A DNA stretch of 64,000 nucleotides from Galaxea fascicularis (Eukaryota > Cnidaria > Anthozoa > Scleractinia > Euphylliidae): contig OX419343.1 in NCBI GenBank assembly GCA_948470475.1, forward strand, positions 13,704,914-13,768,913, in the 5' to 3' direction. The notes under the pieces were generated by a model. That model saw nothing but the letters and a program-made list of their open reading frames with translations, made no database searches and was not told the DNA's origin. Positions 33,501 to 46,300 of the stretch are shown here, piece by piece. Position numbers and translations under genes: made by a program. How positions within the stretch are numbered: position 1 is the stretch's first letter; each line of letters opens with the position of its first letter.

Positions 33501-36500
33501 GTAAATTCGCCAAAAATAAACGGATTGGTTATACCACAAAGGCATCATAAAAGGTCTTGTCTTCGATAAAAATAGAAGATTAATTAGTTGTGGCGAGCTG
33601 AACTAAAAAAACATTTTCTCAGTCCAAACCTCAAGCTAGTGTTTAAACGGGACGGCGTGCGCGTAAGCCAGATACCATGACCGACAACAGTGTCAAATAG
33701 TCGGACGTAAAAAACCCAGAAGAGGAATGGTAAACCAATCAAGAAACCATTTTGCTTCAGGGAAATAACCAACGTTTCTAAAGGCCAGTTTCTCTTTTGC
33801 GCTGGCCTACAGTTTGAAAATTAAGCTTAAATCTTGTAGTCTGCATGGAAATTATAACCATTCTTTCTTGCCGTCAAGAGCCCTTGTTAATTATATGCGG
33901 AACTATTTGCGTCTCCGTTCCGGCCTCATGGGCGAAGTGTGCCAGGCTCACTTCAAACATACTTCTGCTATCACCAGCGGATCTTGAAAGTCAACCAGAA
34001 GATTTATCAGTGTTGAAAAGCTTTTAACACCTCAAGTATGACGTCAATTGTTCGTTCCTTACTTGCCACGCCTCAAAAGACGTCTACAGCAGGAAGTCGT
34101 TCAGAGAGACAATGTTTTATTTTGTAACTTCAGTACGAAACATTAGATGGGTCTTATCATACTCTTTCCAAATACCTTTGTCTACGAAAATAATTGGGGT
34201 TAAGCGAACGAAAAGACCAGAAAAAAATCGCTGATTAAAATCTTGTGTTGGCTCGATATTGTTAACATTTTGAAGAAGACTAGCCAGTTGTAAGATTAAA
34301 AAAATCTTTTAGCATCAGTACCAAAAAACTTAAAAAGTATGACTACAGAAAACTGAGAACGTTGATAGTTAAACTTTCGTCTTGTCAAGTCCAACCTCAG
34401 AGCTTGCATGGTATGCCCGTGCGCAACTCCCGTTATCTTCCACGGTTGGGTGCGGCCACAAACAATTAATCCCCAAAAATTTTGTTGAAAGATTCTTCAA
34501 ACTTAGATTTTTAAGACGTTGCTTAGAAAAAGGAAATAAACACACCTGGAACAATAAAGATGGAGGAAAATTGCTTATTTACGAGAGTCAACGGTCGTTA
34601 GGTCGTGTTCAGTAAAACCTTATTGTTAGTTGGAATTATGGAAACCCAAGTTGACAAAACTCGGTATTTCCATACTTAATGTAAGTTTCCAATTCAACCT
34701 GTTTTGTTTGCTAAGAACTCATATGTGTTTCTGTTCGCATGTTCATTATCTAATGGCATCCCTATAGGCACGTGTTAAACTAAAATCAGAAACCGTCAGC
34801 GCAGCTTCCTTAGACCGAGCACCCTCACTTTATTGTCTGTGGTTCAAAGGTTGCGCGATTGGACAAGAAGAGAAACAAGTGGATGCCGCTTGCCGACAAG
34901 TTGCCATAAACCACGGATTATAAGCGACCGGTAAGGAAGAAGTGTCCCCATGAACGCATAGACATTACCTCAGATTCCCTCAACACAACAATCCCGCAAC
35001 ATCGCTGGATTACCGGTGAGATCAAGTTGATACTAGGCGTAGATTGTGCCCTGCGGGAGCGGTAGCTGGCTGAAAATTCAGTCACCTCTACACGTGTTTA
35101 GTTTCAAACTGTAAGAACCACTTCCTTGACTGCAGTAGGCAGTTTTTTAAACATACAGGTTACATCTAGCATCTGATGTGAGTGTAAAACACACTCTAAG
35201 GAAATTTCGGTTGATTGCGCAAACGAAGTCAATGAAGGTTTTCGCCTTTTCTTTATTTTTATTTACAGAGTTTTGGACTAAAAGGAAATTGGCGTTTCGT
35301 GTACAGCTCGCTTAACTTCTTACTGATGTGGTAATAAGAGCGAAAACTTTCTCTTTTAGGCCTTTTGTTCCGAAATTCTACAATAAGAACTAATGTCTTG
35401 TATCTCTAAAAAGCCAGTAGTCCACGGTCGTAAAAATAAAAAGCCTGAAGACCTTTAGCTTTTAATGGATTATCGCATACGAGCAGATTCCTAGAAATCG
35501 GGCAGCCGATCGGTCATTTGAATTGTAGAACCAAGGACCAAGGCTTGACTTCCCCTTGCAAAGTCGTTGAAACAACATCAATTCAACCTCATATTATCAA
35601 ATATAAATTCCACAAGTATAACTTCAATTTTCGTATTTGAAGCCAGACATTTATTTGCTAAAAATAGAAAGTTTTAGAGGCCAATGTTTTTTCGTTTTAA
35701 ATTATTTATTTGTGATTTCAACTTTACGCGACCCTCTTGACACACGAAAGATCTGACTTCAACTGTTTTTCTTAAAGTTCTTGTATTTTTTAACTAAATG
35801 ATTTCCGCATACTTTGAATTGAATTTTGCCTTGCCAAAGACGAACATTCTAGATTTGTTCAAGACGGTGTACAATTTATGTTTGCGGATAGAACTAAAAT
35901 ATATTTAGATCAATGGATATAATTTATGCATGAATAAGATTTTGTTATCGCAGAACAGCAAGCTTCAACTCGTTTTAAAGACGGTTTTTGTCTTCCCGGA
36001 GAGCCTATTAAAGTGGGTTTTTTGCGTTAGTAGTTTTCAGTTTTTACATCTGTGAGATGAAAAAGTTGATTTACCTGGAGTCAATTATTCCGTGTCGGAG
36101 GTAGTATGCAAGCATAAGTTCTTTTTCCGGCTCCTGGGCGGAGATCAAGCATAGTCTATTACAAAAACAATCCAGTTTTGCTGTTAAATTTAGAACTGTA
36201 TTAATTGGGCACCAAGATGTCTCCCGATCAAGAAAAAATACAATTAATAAATGATTAGTCTAACCGATATTTTTCAATGCTCACCAGAGCTCTTCAAAAA
36301 CAAACCATTTTTCTTTCACCGGTATTCACGCAGGCTCCTCCTTATCTTGATCAAGTAATTTACGACTTACTACGTGCAAGGCTTAGCATTCAGGTTGATA
36401 ACCCTTCAGTAAAATGACTGTCTTTCCAAGCAAGTTGAAAAGTTACTTTTTTTTGCTTTGAAATCGGAGGAAACATGATTCTGCGAATGTTAATTGAGTA

Positions 36501-39500
36501 TGTTATTAAATCGACGAATGGAATCCCTGACCAGTTTTATACCCGCAAACCATTGCCAGAAAATTATTTTCTGTATTTTTACAGATCTGCGATGACCTGT
36601 TGAAAAGATACTCTACAAAAACAGTCGCTTAGTACAACTTTGTAATGACATCGCAAACTGGAGTTTCAACTTTTCACCACACAGTTTCTAGGTTTCTCGA
36701 CGAGAAATGGACGTTTATGATGCGAACAAAGCTGCAATATGTACAAAAGAACCGTTCACAAAATTGCTGCTGAAGACGCGAAAAAAATTATTTCACTATT
36801 AACTGTGACTAACACGAACCCTGTTTTTAACAGTTCCTTCTCTAACTGAGCTTTCACCACCTCATAGAAAGCTGACAAGCACATCAAGTTCAAGTCTGTA
36901 CAGACAATTAGCATTTGTTACAGTTAGGAGAGTAAAGTGCGAAGGCAAAGTAGAAATCGACAAGACAGTGCAAAAATTCCGAGGTTTTTTTAGACAATGC
37001 GCAGTAATTTGTGGTCAAACAGTTAAAATTTTTCTACAAGGCAAACACATCTTCCAATTTTATTGAGACTGCAGGTCGGTTTCTTTCATCGTTTATCTTG
37101 ACAGTGCTCGAGATATGGGCGGAAGTGATTCCTTAGGTGTAGGATTAGATCGGCTTCGCTATCGTTTGCAGAAACTCATCGGCGTTTTGTTCCATTAAGC
37201 CTAATAACAAGCAGTAGGAAAAATTTGTTTGATAATGATGTCGGAAGGAATTACTTTTGCTTCCAAGTAATGAATTAGAACTGACATACCAGCACGGAAA
37301 GAGATCTCCCTTAAAACTTAAATTAAAGGGGTCTAGAACAAGACAATCCAAACCATTTTGAACTTTTCGTCCTCTCAATTGAGGCCTTTTTCGTTCTCTG
37401 TGTCCCTTGGTTATAGCTTCCGTAGACCGCTGAAGCTGTGTGTAAGGACAGAAATGACGATTTGCTCGATCTGACCTCTGTTAAATCGGAGTTTTCGTCA
37501 CCTACAGATACCACATTTTTACATTAGGATTTTGAAGAGCGAGCGTCATGACAAGAGTTAAACTCTTCAAATAGAGCGATTTTGGTATTTCCTGTAAACA
37601 ACTCGTCGCTCACATCACATCAAAGTAATTAGCGCCGAAGAAGTTTACATGTAAACTTGACGCGCTAAAAGCTAAAAAGCTGGCCTCGTTAATCGCTCTA
37701 ATTAATCTCCATAGTTGCTTTGGATGTAACGATTAAGGAATGCCACGCCTTTTAGAGTGTCCAAGTAGTGAACAAATAGAGTTGGCAACCGGAATCGACT
37801 ATTTAAATACCAGCAAGCAATTAGAGACGCCGCGCTTTTGCTTATGGAAAAAACCGAATGGCCTCGAAAATGCGAAAACTTTGAATCAAATTGTAAACTA
37901 TATCGAAAGGATCGCAGAGTTTTTATTTTTAAGTCCGGAAGTTTGTCCAATTCTCCATCTGGGGGTTCCACGTGTTTTATGTTTTAATTAAATTCGTCGA
38001 CAGTTACTAATAAGAACATCTTATTTGATCAACTTGATTCACTAGAAATAACTGCGAGACGCCTTAGCACGTTCATTGAACTATTTGAAGTAAAAATTTT
38101 ACATCTGTTTGTGATGAACGTTACAGCGTTTCTAGCTTTGGCTCGCAGACAAGAACGTGCGTTCGCTGCACTAGACTGCTCACTGCAACTGATCGCGGTA
38201 CGATAGGAAAATATTTTAATGAAGCAATCTACATTTGAATAGCTCAAGTACTATCAACAAAAAGCGAGATATAAAAAGATCGCTATCTTTTGAAGTTCAG
38301 AGCTCTCTGGAGGTGAAGCTGTTGTGTTCAGTGGTCCATTTTTTTCTCTTGTAGTTTGTACAACGCTTAAGCAGAGAAAGCCTCGACTGTTTAAAGTGAG
38401 TATCTAATAAAAGCGACAATGGCAAATAGATTACTGGAGAGACCATCTAATGAAAGAATAACCAACAGAAACTGCTACACAAAGGAAAATGTAGTTTTCT
38501 TATTTGCAATGACATAAACCATTAGATGTGAAATGTATCTTTTCGATTAGTTCGTTCACTGCCTTTTCCCGAAAACCTTCCTTCTCCAAAGTGAGTTCAG
38601 ACTAGAGCCTGCACTATTCAAAACAACATGTAAAGTTGAGCTGACTTGAGGATGATCACAGATGGCAGTCCACTCAACAATCAATCTTAACGAACCTTGA
38701 GTCGCTTAGTGCACAATTGTTTTTACTTCGCTGGCGACTTACCGCACAACACAGCCAATAGGATGAAGATCAGGTGAAATTTCACTAAATTGGTGTGATC
38801 CCATGATCGATAGGTAGAAATTGGAATATCGATAAAACAAAACAGTTTCGGGAGGATCATATGTGGAAACGAAAGGTAAGAAAAAGGAACAAGCGAAGTT
38901 GGAATTCGAAGTTGTAGTGAAACACCCTGGAAATTATTGTTTTAAGATTCGAAGGAATGTAGAAAAAAGTTTGGAAAAAATGCCGCGAAAAAACACAGTG
39001 TTCCTTCCTTGACATATGTCAACTTTCAAACTCAATAAACTTTAATTAAATGCATTGTATATCAAAGGAATGCCTTTGTTTGTTCAGACCTCTATGGATA
39101 CCAAACATGATCAGATGAGCACGACAATCTATCTGACAAGAAAAGAATGAAAGTAATTTGAATAAAATCAGGACTTCAACCGTTCCTTTTGGTAAACATT
39201 TGATTGGTATGTCACTTTGCTTTCCATTCAATTACGCTTGCGGTGATAATGTCTATTCACTCGAGGGATCGAATTTTTTGTTGGTAGCCAGTTTATGACA
39301 CCTTAGCCATATTCTGAATAGCTTTCGATGAAAACCCCTCGGGTCGATTTCTGCGTGTAAACGTTGCCAGTATACGTGAGGAAAGTCGAAGTAAATTGAA
39401 TGGCACAACTAATTTCACTGACTCACGAAACAAACAGTCTAGCCGATGTTTAGACAATCCTTGCTGGCTAGTGGACAGAAAAATAAATTCCTTAATTTTA

Positions 39501-40093
39501 GAAGGCAATGTTGACAAGAACATGGAAATCTACAAGGAGACAAAGTAAATTTTCTTGATTGGTCTTGTGAAGAGCATGAATACTGGATCACTAATTAGCG
39601 AGGCATTAGGTTTTGCAATTTTTGCCAGGTTTGCAGCAGTAGAAATGTCACTGTTGAAACCTCTGAGATTTTGAAATTCGACGACTCATTAGTAGAGGAA
39701 ATGCAAGGGTGATAAAATATTTAGAATTCCTTTGAAAGAAGCTAAAGTATTTTTTTCTCGATGAAAAATAAAAGTCGAAAAGACAGGTGTAGATTTGCGT
39801 ACCTCAGGAAGCAATTCAAATAACACACCCTTACTTCGTACCGTATGGCAGCTCAACACAACACATGATGCGAGAAGTGATGCGCCACTCATTGTCCAGC
39901 CAATCAGAAGCGTCCTTCGTCATAGCTCCGCCACATTGAAAAACTCAACTCGAAATTCGCGCTGTCAGTAACATGACCTTGAAGAAACGAAAACTTCGCG
40001 GAAAGAAAGCTCGCCGTTAAGTTTTCTTTGAGTCATAACATTTGGCAAAGAGTATAATCTGAGCACGTGAAACGTTGCTGAGCTACGGCTAAC
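30558..40093. other. Region between NHEJ1 and hedgehog, repeat-poor
   Basis: 9.5 kb with no exon that has both splice signals and a convincing frame. I saw no MITE or SINE here, unlike the flanks. It presumably holds hedgehog regulatory DNA (inference). Confidence 0.5.
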
Positions 40094-40390
40094 ATGAAAA
40101 CTGCAAATTGTACCTTTTTGTGTCGGTTGATGATACTACTTCTTGTAGTACATTTCAGGCCTTCTCTTTCTTGTGGCTCCAACATTTATGACAAAAGACG
40201 CCCAAGAAAACCTCTTATGTTGGGCCAGAAATTACCAGACACCGCGGAAAATAGCCAACAGGCAAGTGGACCAGCGAAAGGAAAGATAACCAGAAATTCG
40301 CCTGAGTTTAATAAACTTAGACCAAATTATAACAATGAAATAATTTTCAAAGACGAAGAAGGCACTGGCGCCGATCGCTTAATGTCGAAG
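40094..40390 (+). CDS. hh: hh exon 1
   Basis: Signal peptide and first part of the signalling domain through ADRLMSK. Donor TCGAAG|GTAAGG, phase 0. Confidence 0.95.
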
Positions 40391-42038
40391 GTAAGGATTC
40401 TTTCGTTTGTTTACATTTTATATCTTTCTTTTCATCGCTTTAAATGCTCAGCGTGTAGCTACTTGTGAGGTTTCCGTACACTCGATAGGTCGGCGTGTGC
40501 ACTGTTCATGCATTCACGATCTTTTAGCTCATTCTCGACGTAAGCTTTAATTTTTATTCAGATCTAAAAATGCGCGAACTTGATTTGCGTTGTCGATTTC
40601 CTTATTAGAGATGCAAGGATAAATTGAACACCTTAGCAAATAAGGTGAAACAAGAATGGCCAAACTTAAAGCTAGTGGTCACAGAAGGCTGGGACGAACA
40701 AGACGAACATTCTGTTCAATCATTGCATTACGAAGGACGAGCAGTGGACTTGCGGCTGTCTGACACTCGAAAAGCCAGCAGTAAAATTGGTCTTCTAGGA
40801 CGGTTGGCTGCCGAAGCTGGCTTTGACTGGGTCTACTATATAAAAGCAGACCACATACACGCTTCCGTTCGCGAAGGTAAATAAGCTTAGTTTTAATTTT
40901 ATTTTATTCATCCAAGTTCAGCCAAGAGTAAGATAATGAGTCGTAATTGTAATGTTTACGACTTTAAGAAACATTGACCGTTCTAGGCAAATTCAAGCAC
41001 GGTTACTTTTCTCTGAAGAGTTTTCCTTCATCTTCCTTCCACGCGGTAGAAAGCCCAGCACATGTGGGTGATGTTTTGGTTTGCCCGGGTTAATAGCTTT
41101 TGCACCGCCCTCAAAGTAACATGCAAATCCAATTTTGGAAATACAAAGGAAGTGCGCTAAGCCATTCCGGCCTCAATAACAAAAGTTATTTTAGGTTTGC
41201 CCCTTCCCGTGAAAACCTTTATTCACCAAAACAAACTAATGTGTTCGTGTTATATTACAAACGGTAGAGCGGTAATTAAGTGGTTTGTTAATGATACAGC
41301 TCACGCCTTCCCGCAAGATCAGTGAATCAAGTGAATCCACGCAAAAACTAACTTACGTTTTAACAGTTTTGTTGTTGTTTTTATTGCTTCTCGGTTGCAG
41401 ACGGCTACGTAGAGAAGCAGTGGGATGGGTGTTTCAGCTCTAATTCTACCGTGATACTAGACGACGGCGCTTATTTACAGGTCAGAGATCTGAAAATTGG
41501 ACAAAGAGCACAAGTTATGATGCACGATGGAAAGATTGGTTTCAGTGAAGTGATCATGTTCGCCGATTACAAACCAAACATTCCAGAGGTTTGGTACATT
41601 TTAATCGAAACTGAAACACCCAAGAAAAGTATCACATTGACAGCATCACATCTGATCTTCTCAAGCAACTTTTCGGGCGCAGAACTAACAGCAAAGCAGG
41701 CCCACATGGTGACACCGGACGAATTTGTCCTGGTTTCACAGCATGACCAACTGGTTCCTGCACGGGTTTCGAGAGTTTCTATGATCAAACTGACCGGAAT
41801 GGTGGCTCCAGTAACTATGGAAGGAAACATCATAGTGGATGGCGTCCTGGCATCGTGTTATGCCATGATAAATGATCACGAAATCGCACACATGGCGTTC
41901 GCTCCTCTGAGACTTGCACACAATTATGCCTTCAAGGTGTGGAACACGGACTTGTCTGTTATTCAGCAAGGATTGCACTGGTACCCCAAATTGCTCATCC
42001 AAATCAATAGAGCACTAGGACTCTTGGAACTTTCGTAA
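40094..42038 (+). CDS. hh: Hedgehog signalling protein (3 exons)
   Basis: Secreted morphogen; the precursor cuts itself and the N-terminal half is lipid-modified. Exons 40094-40390, 40609-40876 and 41401-42038 join in phases 0 and 1 into 400 residues. A signal peptide ([10 protein letters not shown]) ends before Cys27-Gly28, the usual palmitoylation site. A basic heparin-binding KRRPRKP follows. The signalling domain has [13 protein letters not shown] (calcium site), [16 protein letters not shown] (zinc His139, Asp146) and HIH181-183. The self-cleavage site is Gly198-Cys199-Phe200. The Hint domain has TASH (269-272), LASCYAMI (Cys341) and [11 protein letters not shown]. Domain order and length match animal Hedgehogs; which cnidarian paralogue this is was not determined. 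Confidence 0.96.
40609..40876 (+). CDS. hh: hh exon 2
   Basis: Acceptor TTTCCTTATTAG|AGATGC, starting [10 protein letters not shown]. It ends HIHASVRE plus one base at GAAG|GTAAAT. Residue 177 is Ile where vertebrate SHH has the active-site-like Glu177. Confidence 0.95.
41401..42038 (+). CDS. hh: hh exon 3 (end of signalling domain and Hint domain)
   Basis: Acceptor CTTCTCGGTTGCAG|ACGGCT. It encodes [10 protein letters not shown], the cleavage Cys, and all of the autoprocessing domain. TAA at 42036-42038. Confidence 0.95.
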
Positions 42039-43303
42039 ACATCGATCGATTGTATAATTGAACAGGAAAGAATCTCTTCTTTCCAACCCTATTTAGGCTG
42101 CCCTGCCATCTTTTTTTTATATCAGTTAAGCAGGACTCCTCCTTAGCAGATCTTTCATTTGAATATTTCAACTGCTGATATTACGCATTAACTCTTAAAC
42201 TTTACTAAACTGGTTGCAAATTTAAAGAAGTATTATTTTGGAGTTTGGCGTAAAGAGATCATTGATCCTCGAGGACTGATGAGCCCTTACACATCGCAAA
42301 CGACCCGTCCGATTCGGATAAGTTTGGACAAAGCTTTGCAACCTTAGATTACAATATCTGTTTTGTATTCACGAGCAAAATCGCGCGTTTTTTGCCACAT
42401 TACTCAAGTGAGGTTTGCTTTGATTGATAGTAACATTTTTGTTGCAAGAGATGTTTTATATTCAGAGTTTATAGAGTAAGAATTGGATAGCTTAGCTTTA
42501 AGTGAAGGTAGGGCACCCGAGCTATCACTAAGACAAATTTACAACTATTTATGCGTATATTGTACAGTATTACATGTAGTTTTGTACGGTGTGTAAAGAC
42601 ACGGCTGGTCACCGATGTTCATGGTCAGTTACTTTTGGTTTAAAAGTTTGAACTGGAAGATGAAGTACGAGAAACGTTTGTAAAAAGTTTCAAGTGTTGT
42701 AGCAGGAACTATGATTCGTTTTTTTTAATGAAAACTAATTTGGATTCCTCTATTGAGGGGGACTAAAGCTCTCGTTAAAATCTGACAAAAAGTAAAAAAT
42801 TCAAGAAAATAAAAAAAAGAAACAATTGAAGTAAGAAGTAACAGAACGGATACAAACGTACTCAAATATCTAAATCAGGTAATATAAAGAAGTGTTTTTT
42901 TTTTTTAGAGAGTCTGGAAACTCTCTGATCTGTGGTTAGCCGGCCTAGAATTTTAAACGAACACCTTCAAGACAAAAGGTATGATTTATACTCAACAAAG
43001 TAGAAAGGTGTCTTTTCCTTTACCATTTGATTCAGTCTTAGCCAGTTTACTTAATAAATGGCTCAAATTTAATATATTATACAAAAACCTTATGTACAAA
43101 GAAATCTTATTTTGTACGTCAAATTCCTTTGAAACTTAGTCCACAAAAGTTGACTTTCTATGTTGGCAGTTTTCTTTGTATTTTTGCCTCTTGGTGTGAA
43201 GTGTAGATTAACGACTTAACAAAAATCAGGTGTTAAGACCTAGTTCGTGGTAAAAGTATTCAAGACAAAGTACAAAATTTGGTTATGATTCATAATGAGC
43301 AAT

Positions 43304-43309
43304 AATAAA
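43304..43309 (+). terminator. Candidate hh polyadenylation signal
   Basis: AATAAA about 1.27 kb after the stop codon, followed by TGTTGCAATG. An earlier AATAAA lies at 42808-42813. Which is used cannot be told from sequence. Confidence 0.35.
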
Positions 43310-43329
43310 GATTGTTGCAATGGGAGCAG

Positions 43330-46300
43330 TGTTGTGTATCTGGTTATCACCCTTATTTAGTAATAGTTTTTTCTTTCAATTCCACTCAACTAGAAAGTTT
43401 GACGTATTTTTTAAAGGACTTGAGAAAGGTGAAACAATTTATTTTCTTTCTCTTAGCTAATGTTCTGTGATTTTATGGGTCACTAACAAAATCTTGTTTC
43501 ATTTAAGACTCAAAGAAGCTGGTAAAATTAAGAAATCAAATGGGATGAAGTGAGTTTCGTCACTACAATCAATGAAATCAGATAGTATAACCACGCGCCC
43601 AAAGCCAACATAAATTGGGCGTGTACTGGGGATGATTTTGTCCGCACGATTCGTTTCGAAATTTCAGATTGTCGTCCGTGATTTCCCGCAAAAACCAAGA
43701 CACGAAAACTAATTAGACATAGCTTTTATTAAACGAAATCGTCCAGAAAGAGATGTGCAAGGATCGGAGCGGGCCGACACTCAATCTTCACAGACAATCC
43801 GTTAATTAGTTTGTAAGTGTGTTATGAAAAGGAGATTACGCCCACCTATAATTTGATTATAAACTGATCTCAAAAGTGAAATGTAAGTTCATGTTAAGAC
43901 GACTGGTCGAAATCGTTGAAAAGCGAGTACTTTTATATGCATCGCTGCTGCAACTAAAACCAAGCGTACAGAAATAGGCTAATTCCTACAAACAGCTTGC
44001 TCGCTGTTTCCATCATCATTTCCTGTAGGGGATTTCTTGTAGAGGCGTTGAACAGTTTGGCATGAAAAGAATTTCTTGACGTTATGTTAAAGGTGTTAAG
44101 TGGTTTTTAACACAAACAGATCTTGTGGTAACTTTGAGATCCAATAACCGATAATAGAAAAATTTGTCTGTGACGCGCGCACGATGAATTAATGAAGCTG
44201 AGCTGTCAGATCATTACACGCAACAAATGTGAGTGATGACAACAGCAAAGGAAGCCGTTAATAGCGGTAAATTTGTCATTCATTTATTTTTGAATTATTT
44301 TTGACGTGCGAAGGTATCTTGCTGATGATTAACATATATTTAGTCTGAGAAATAGTTTGCGTGAGCTTGCAGAGCATAACAATGCCCAAAAAACAAACAA
44401 CACCTCACTTTAGCGAGCAGAAGTGCGAACAAAAGCCCTTCGTGATAATTATCGATAAACAAGCAATTACCAGAGAGTGATACTTAACTAATGGGCAAAA
44501 GTTTTTGAGTATATTTTAACTTAAGCAGTACTCTCTGACGGGAATATGGGGGCAATTTCCTGTGGCTGGGATGTGTCTAAAGAAGCAATTCAAGCGGTGA
44601 TACCAAATAGTTCAGCGGTGCTGGTAAGATGACGGAAGAGGTTTGGATTGTAGGTGAAAAATAGAAATGAACACCCCCTCAGCTCCCTCACTTTTCAACA
44701 CAGTCAGATTGACAAAACACATTTGGCCATTTTCAAAGGTATTGCCCGAGATTCATTCTGGCGCTCAAAAACGTGCGTGGGTTTAAACAGGTTTTCACTG
44801 AGAAGACAAATTGGCACCACTGAAGTAAGAGCTTAGTACACAAAGATGGACTTTAAAAAATGTTTTATTGGATGTTACTTTACCCTCGTAATGGAGTGGC
44901 AGTGCTGCTTGAGGAAGTATAAACAACGAGCGATGCCTACTCGACTCAACGGGCTCAGTGAAAACGGAATGAATAGGGTGTTCCTATGGTTTGATCAATT
45001 AGCTGTCTTTGGTCCTTTAAACATGATCGCCAAGTTTGAATCTAATTCAAGGAGAAAATTGTGGAAATCGATAGAGAATCCGGAAAACTTGGTGCACTGA
45101 ACACTTCAGCGAGAAAAATAACTCGTAAACACTCAGTTGAATTTCTCAGTTAAAGAAGGAATCATCTGCCTATTCAGATATTTAAAAAACATTAAAATAC
45201 CATTTTCAGATTAACCAAAACAAAAGACGAGACCTCAACAAAAATATAAACAAATTTAAAAAAGAAACAGAGAAACCCTTTTAACTACGGAAAACACGGA
45301 AGCTAAAACATGCTCCCAAAAATTATTGGAATTATTGAATAACTGATGCAATTCTACGGTAAGCCTTTAAGATTCAATTTCAACACTGTATCAAATGCAA
45401 AATCTCTCTTTATTTCTTCTACAATATTTTAAAATAAGTTATGCGGCTGTATCCTATCAGTTTTTTGACCAGCCGCTGTGAAATATAGCGTCGCCTCCAG
45501 CCCAAGCGAGTTCCGCAGTGAATAGCTCTAACATGGAAGCACAAGTTACGATCTTTGAAGAGAGGATCTGTCGTGAAATCCACTTTACAAATGGCCTGGG
45601 CTGTTTATCCTCTTTGAAATATGAATCTATCGGTCGCCAAAGTTTAAAAGGAAAGCCTTAAAATCCGATCAGAACACACTTATAAGTTTATCGTCGGTTT
45701 GCAGCCGAACCCACAAAGTTGATAACGTAATGCGATTGTTTGTTTTTACAACTATGTATTTATTTATCCTCGTTTGGAGAACAATCCACTGTACTAGAAA
45801 CGGCATAATAGTAAAGGAGCCTGAAAAGGATTAAAAACCAGTTCCAGTTTGGACAGGTTGTGGGTCATTCAGGGTCTGGATAACAAATGGAGTTTGACCG
45901 CTACTGGCACCGTTACGGGAGAAATATGTTTCATTCATGATCTCCTTTTAACAACTTCCCTCAGTTGTAGCTGTTCGTTATATTCGGATATTGTGAAACT
46001 CTCTATTACGCAAGTAACTTCTAAAATGCTCCATGCATGAATTAACCTGCTTTTAAAGCAAAAACAATAGTCAAATAAATCCGCTTTTCTACCAGTGATC
46101 TTATTCTGAAGATGCCGCAAAGCGTGGGAGTACCAGCTTAAAATTAAGCCATGAGATCAATTCCTTGGGCCGTTTATCACATTGTTTGCCTTTAAAGCAG
46201 GAAATCTTAGAGCGTTTTAGAACCAATTCATTATTTGAACAAATAAGTTTAAACATTTGAGTGGAATTAATTTGATGTATTTTCAGTTAAACAGCGTTTG

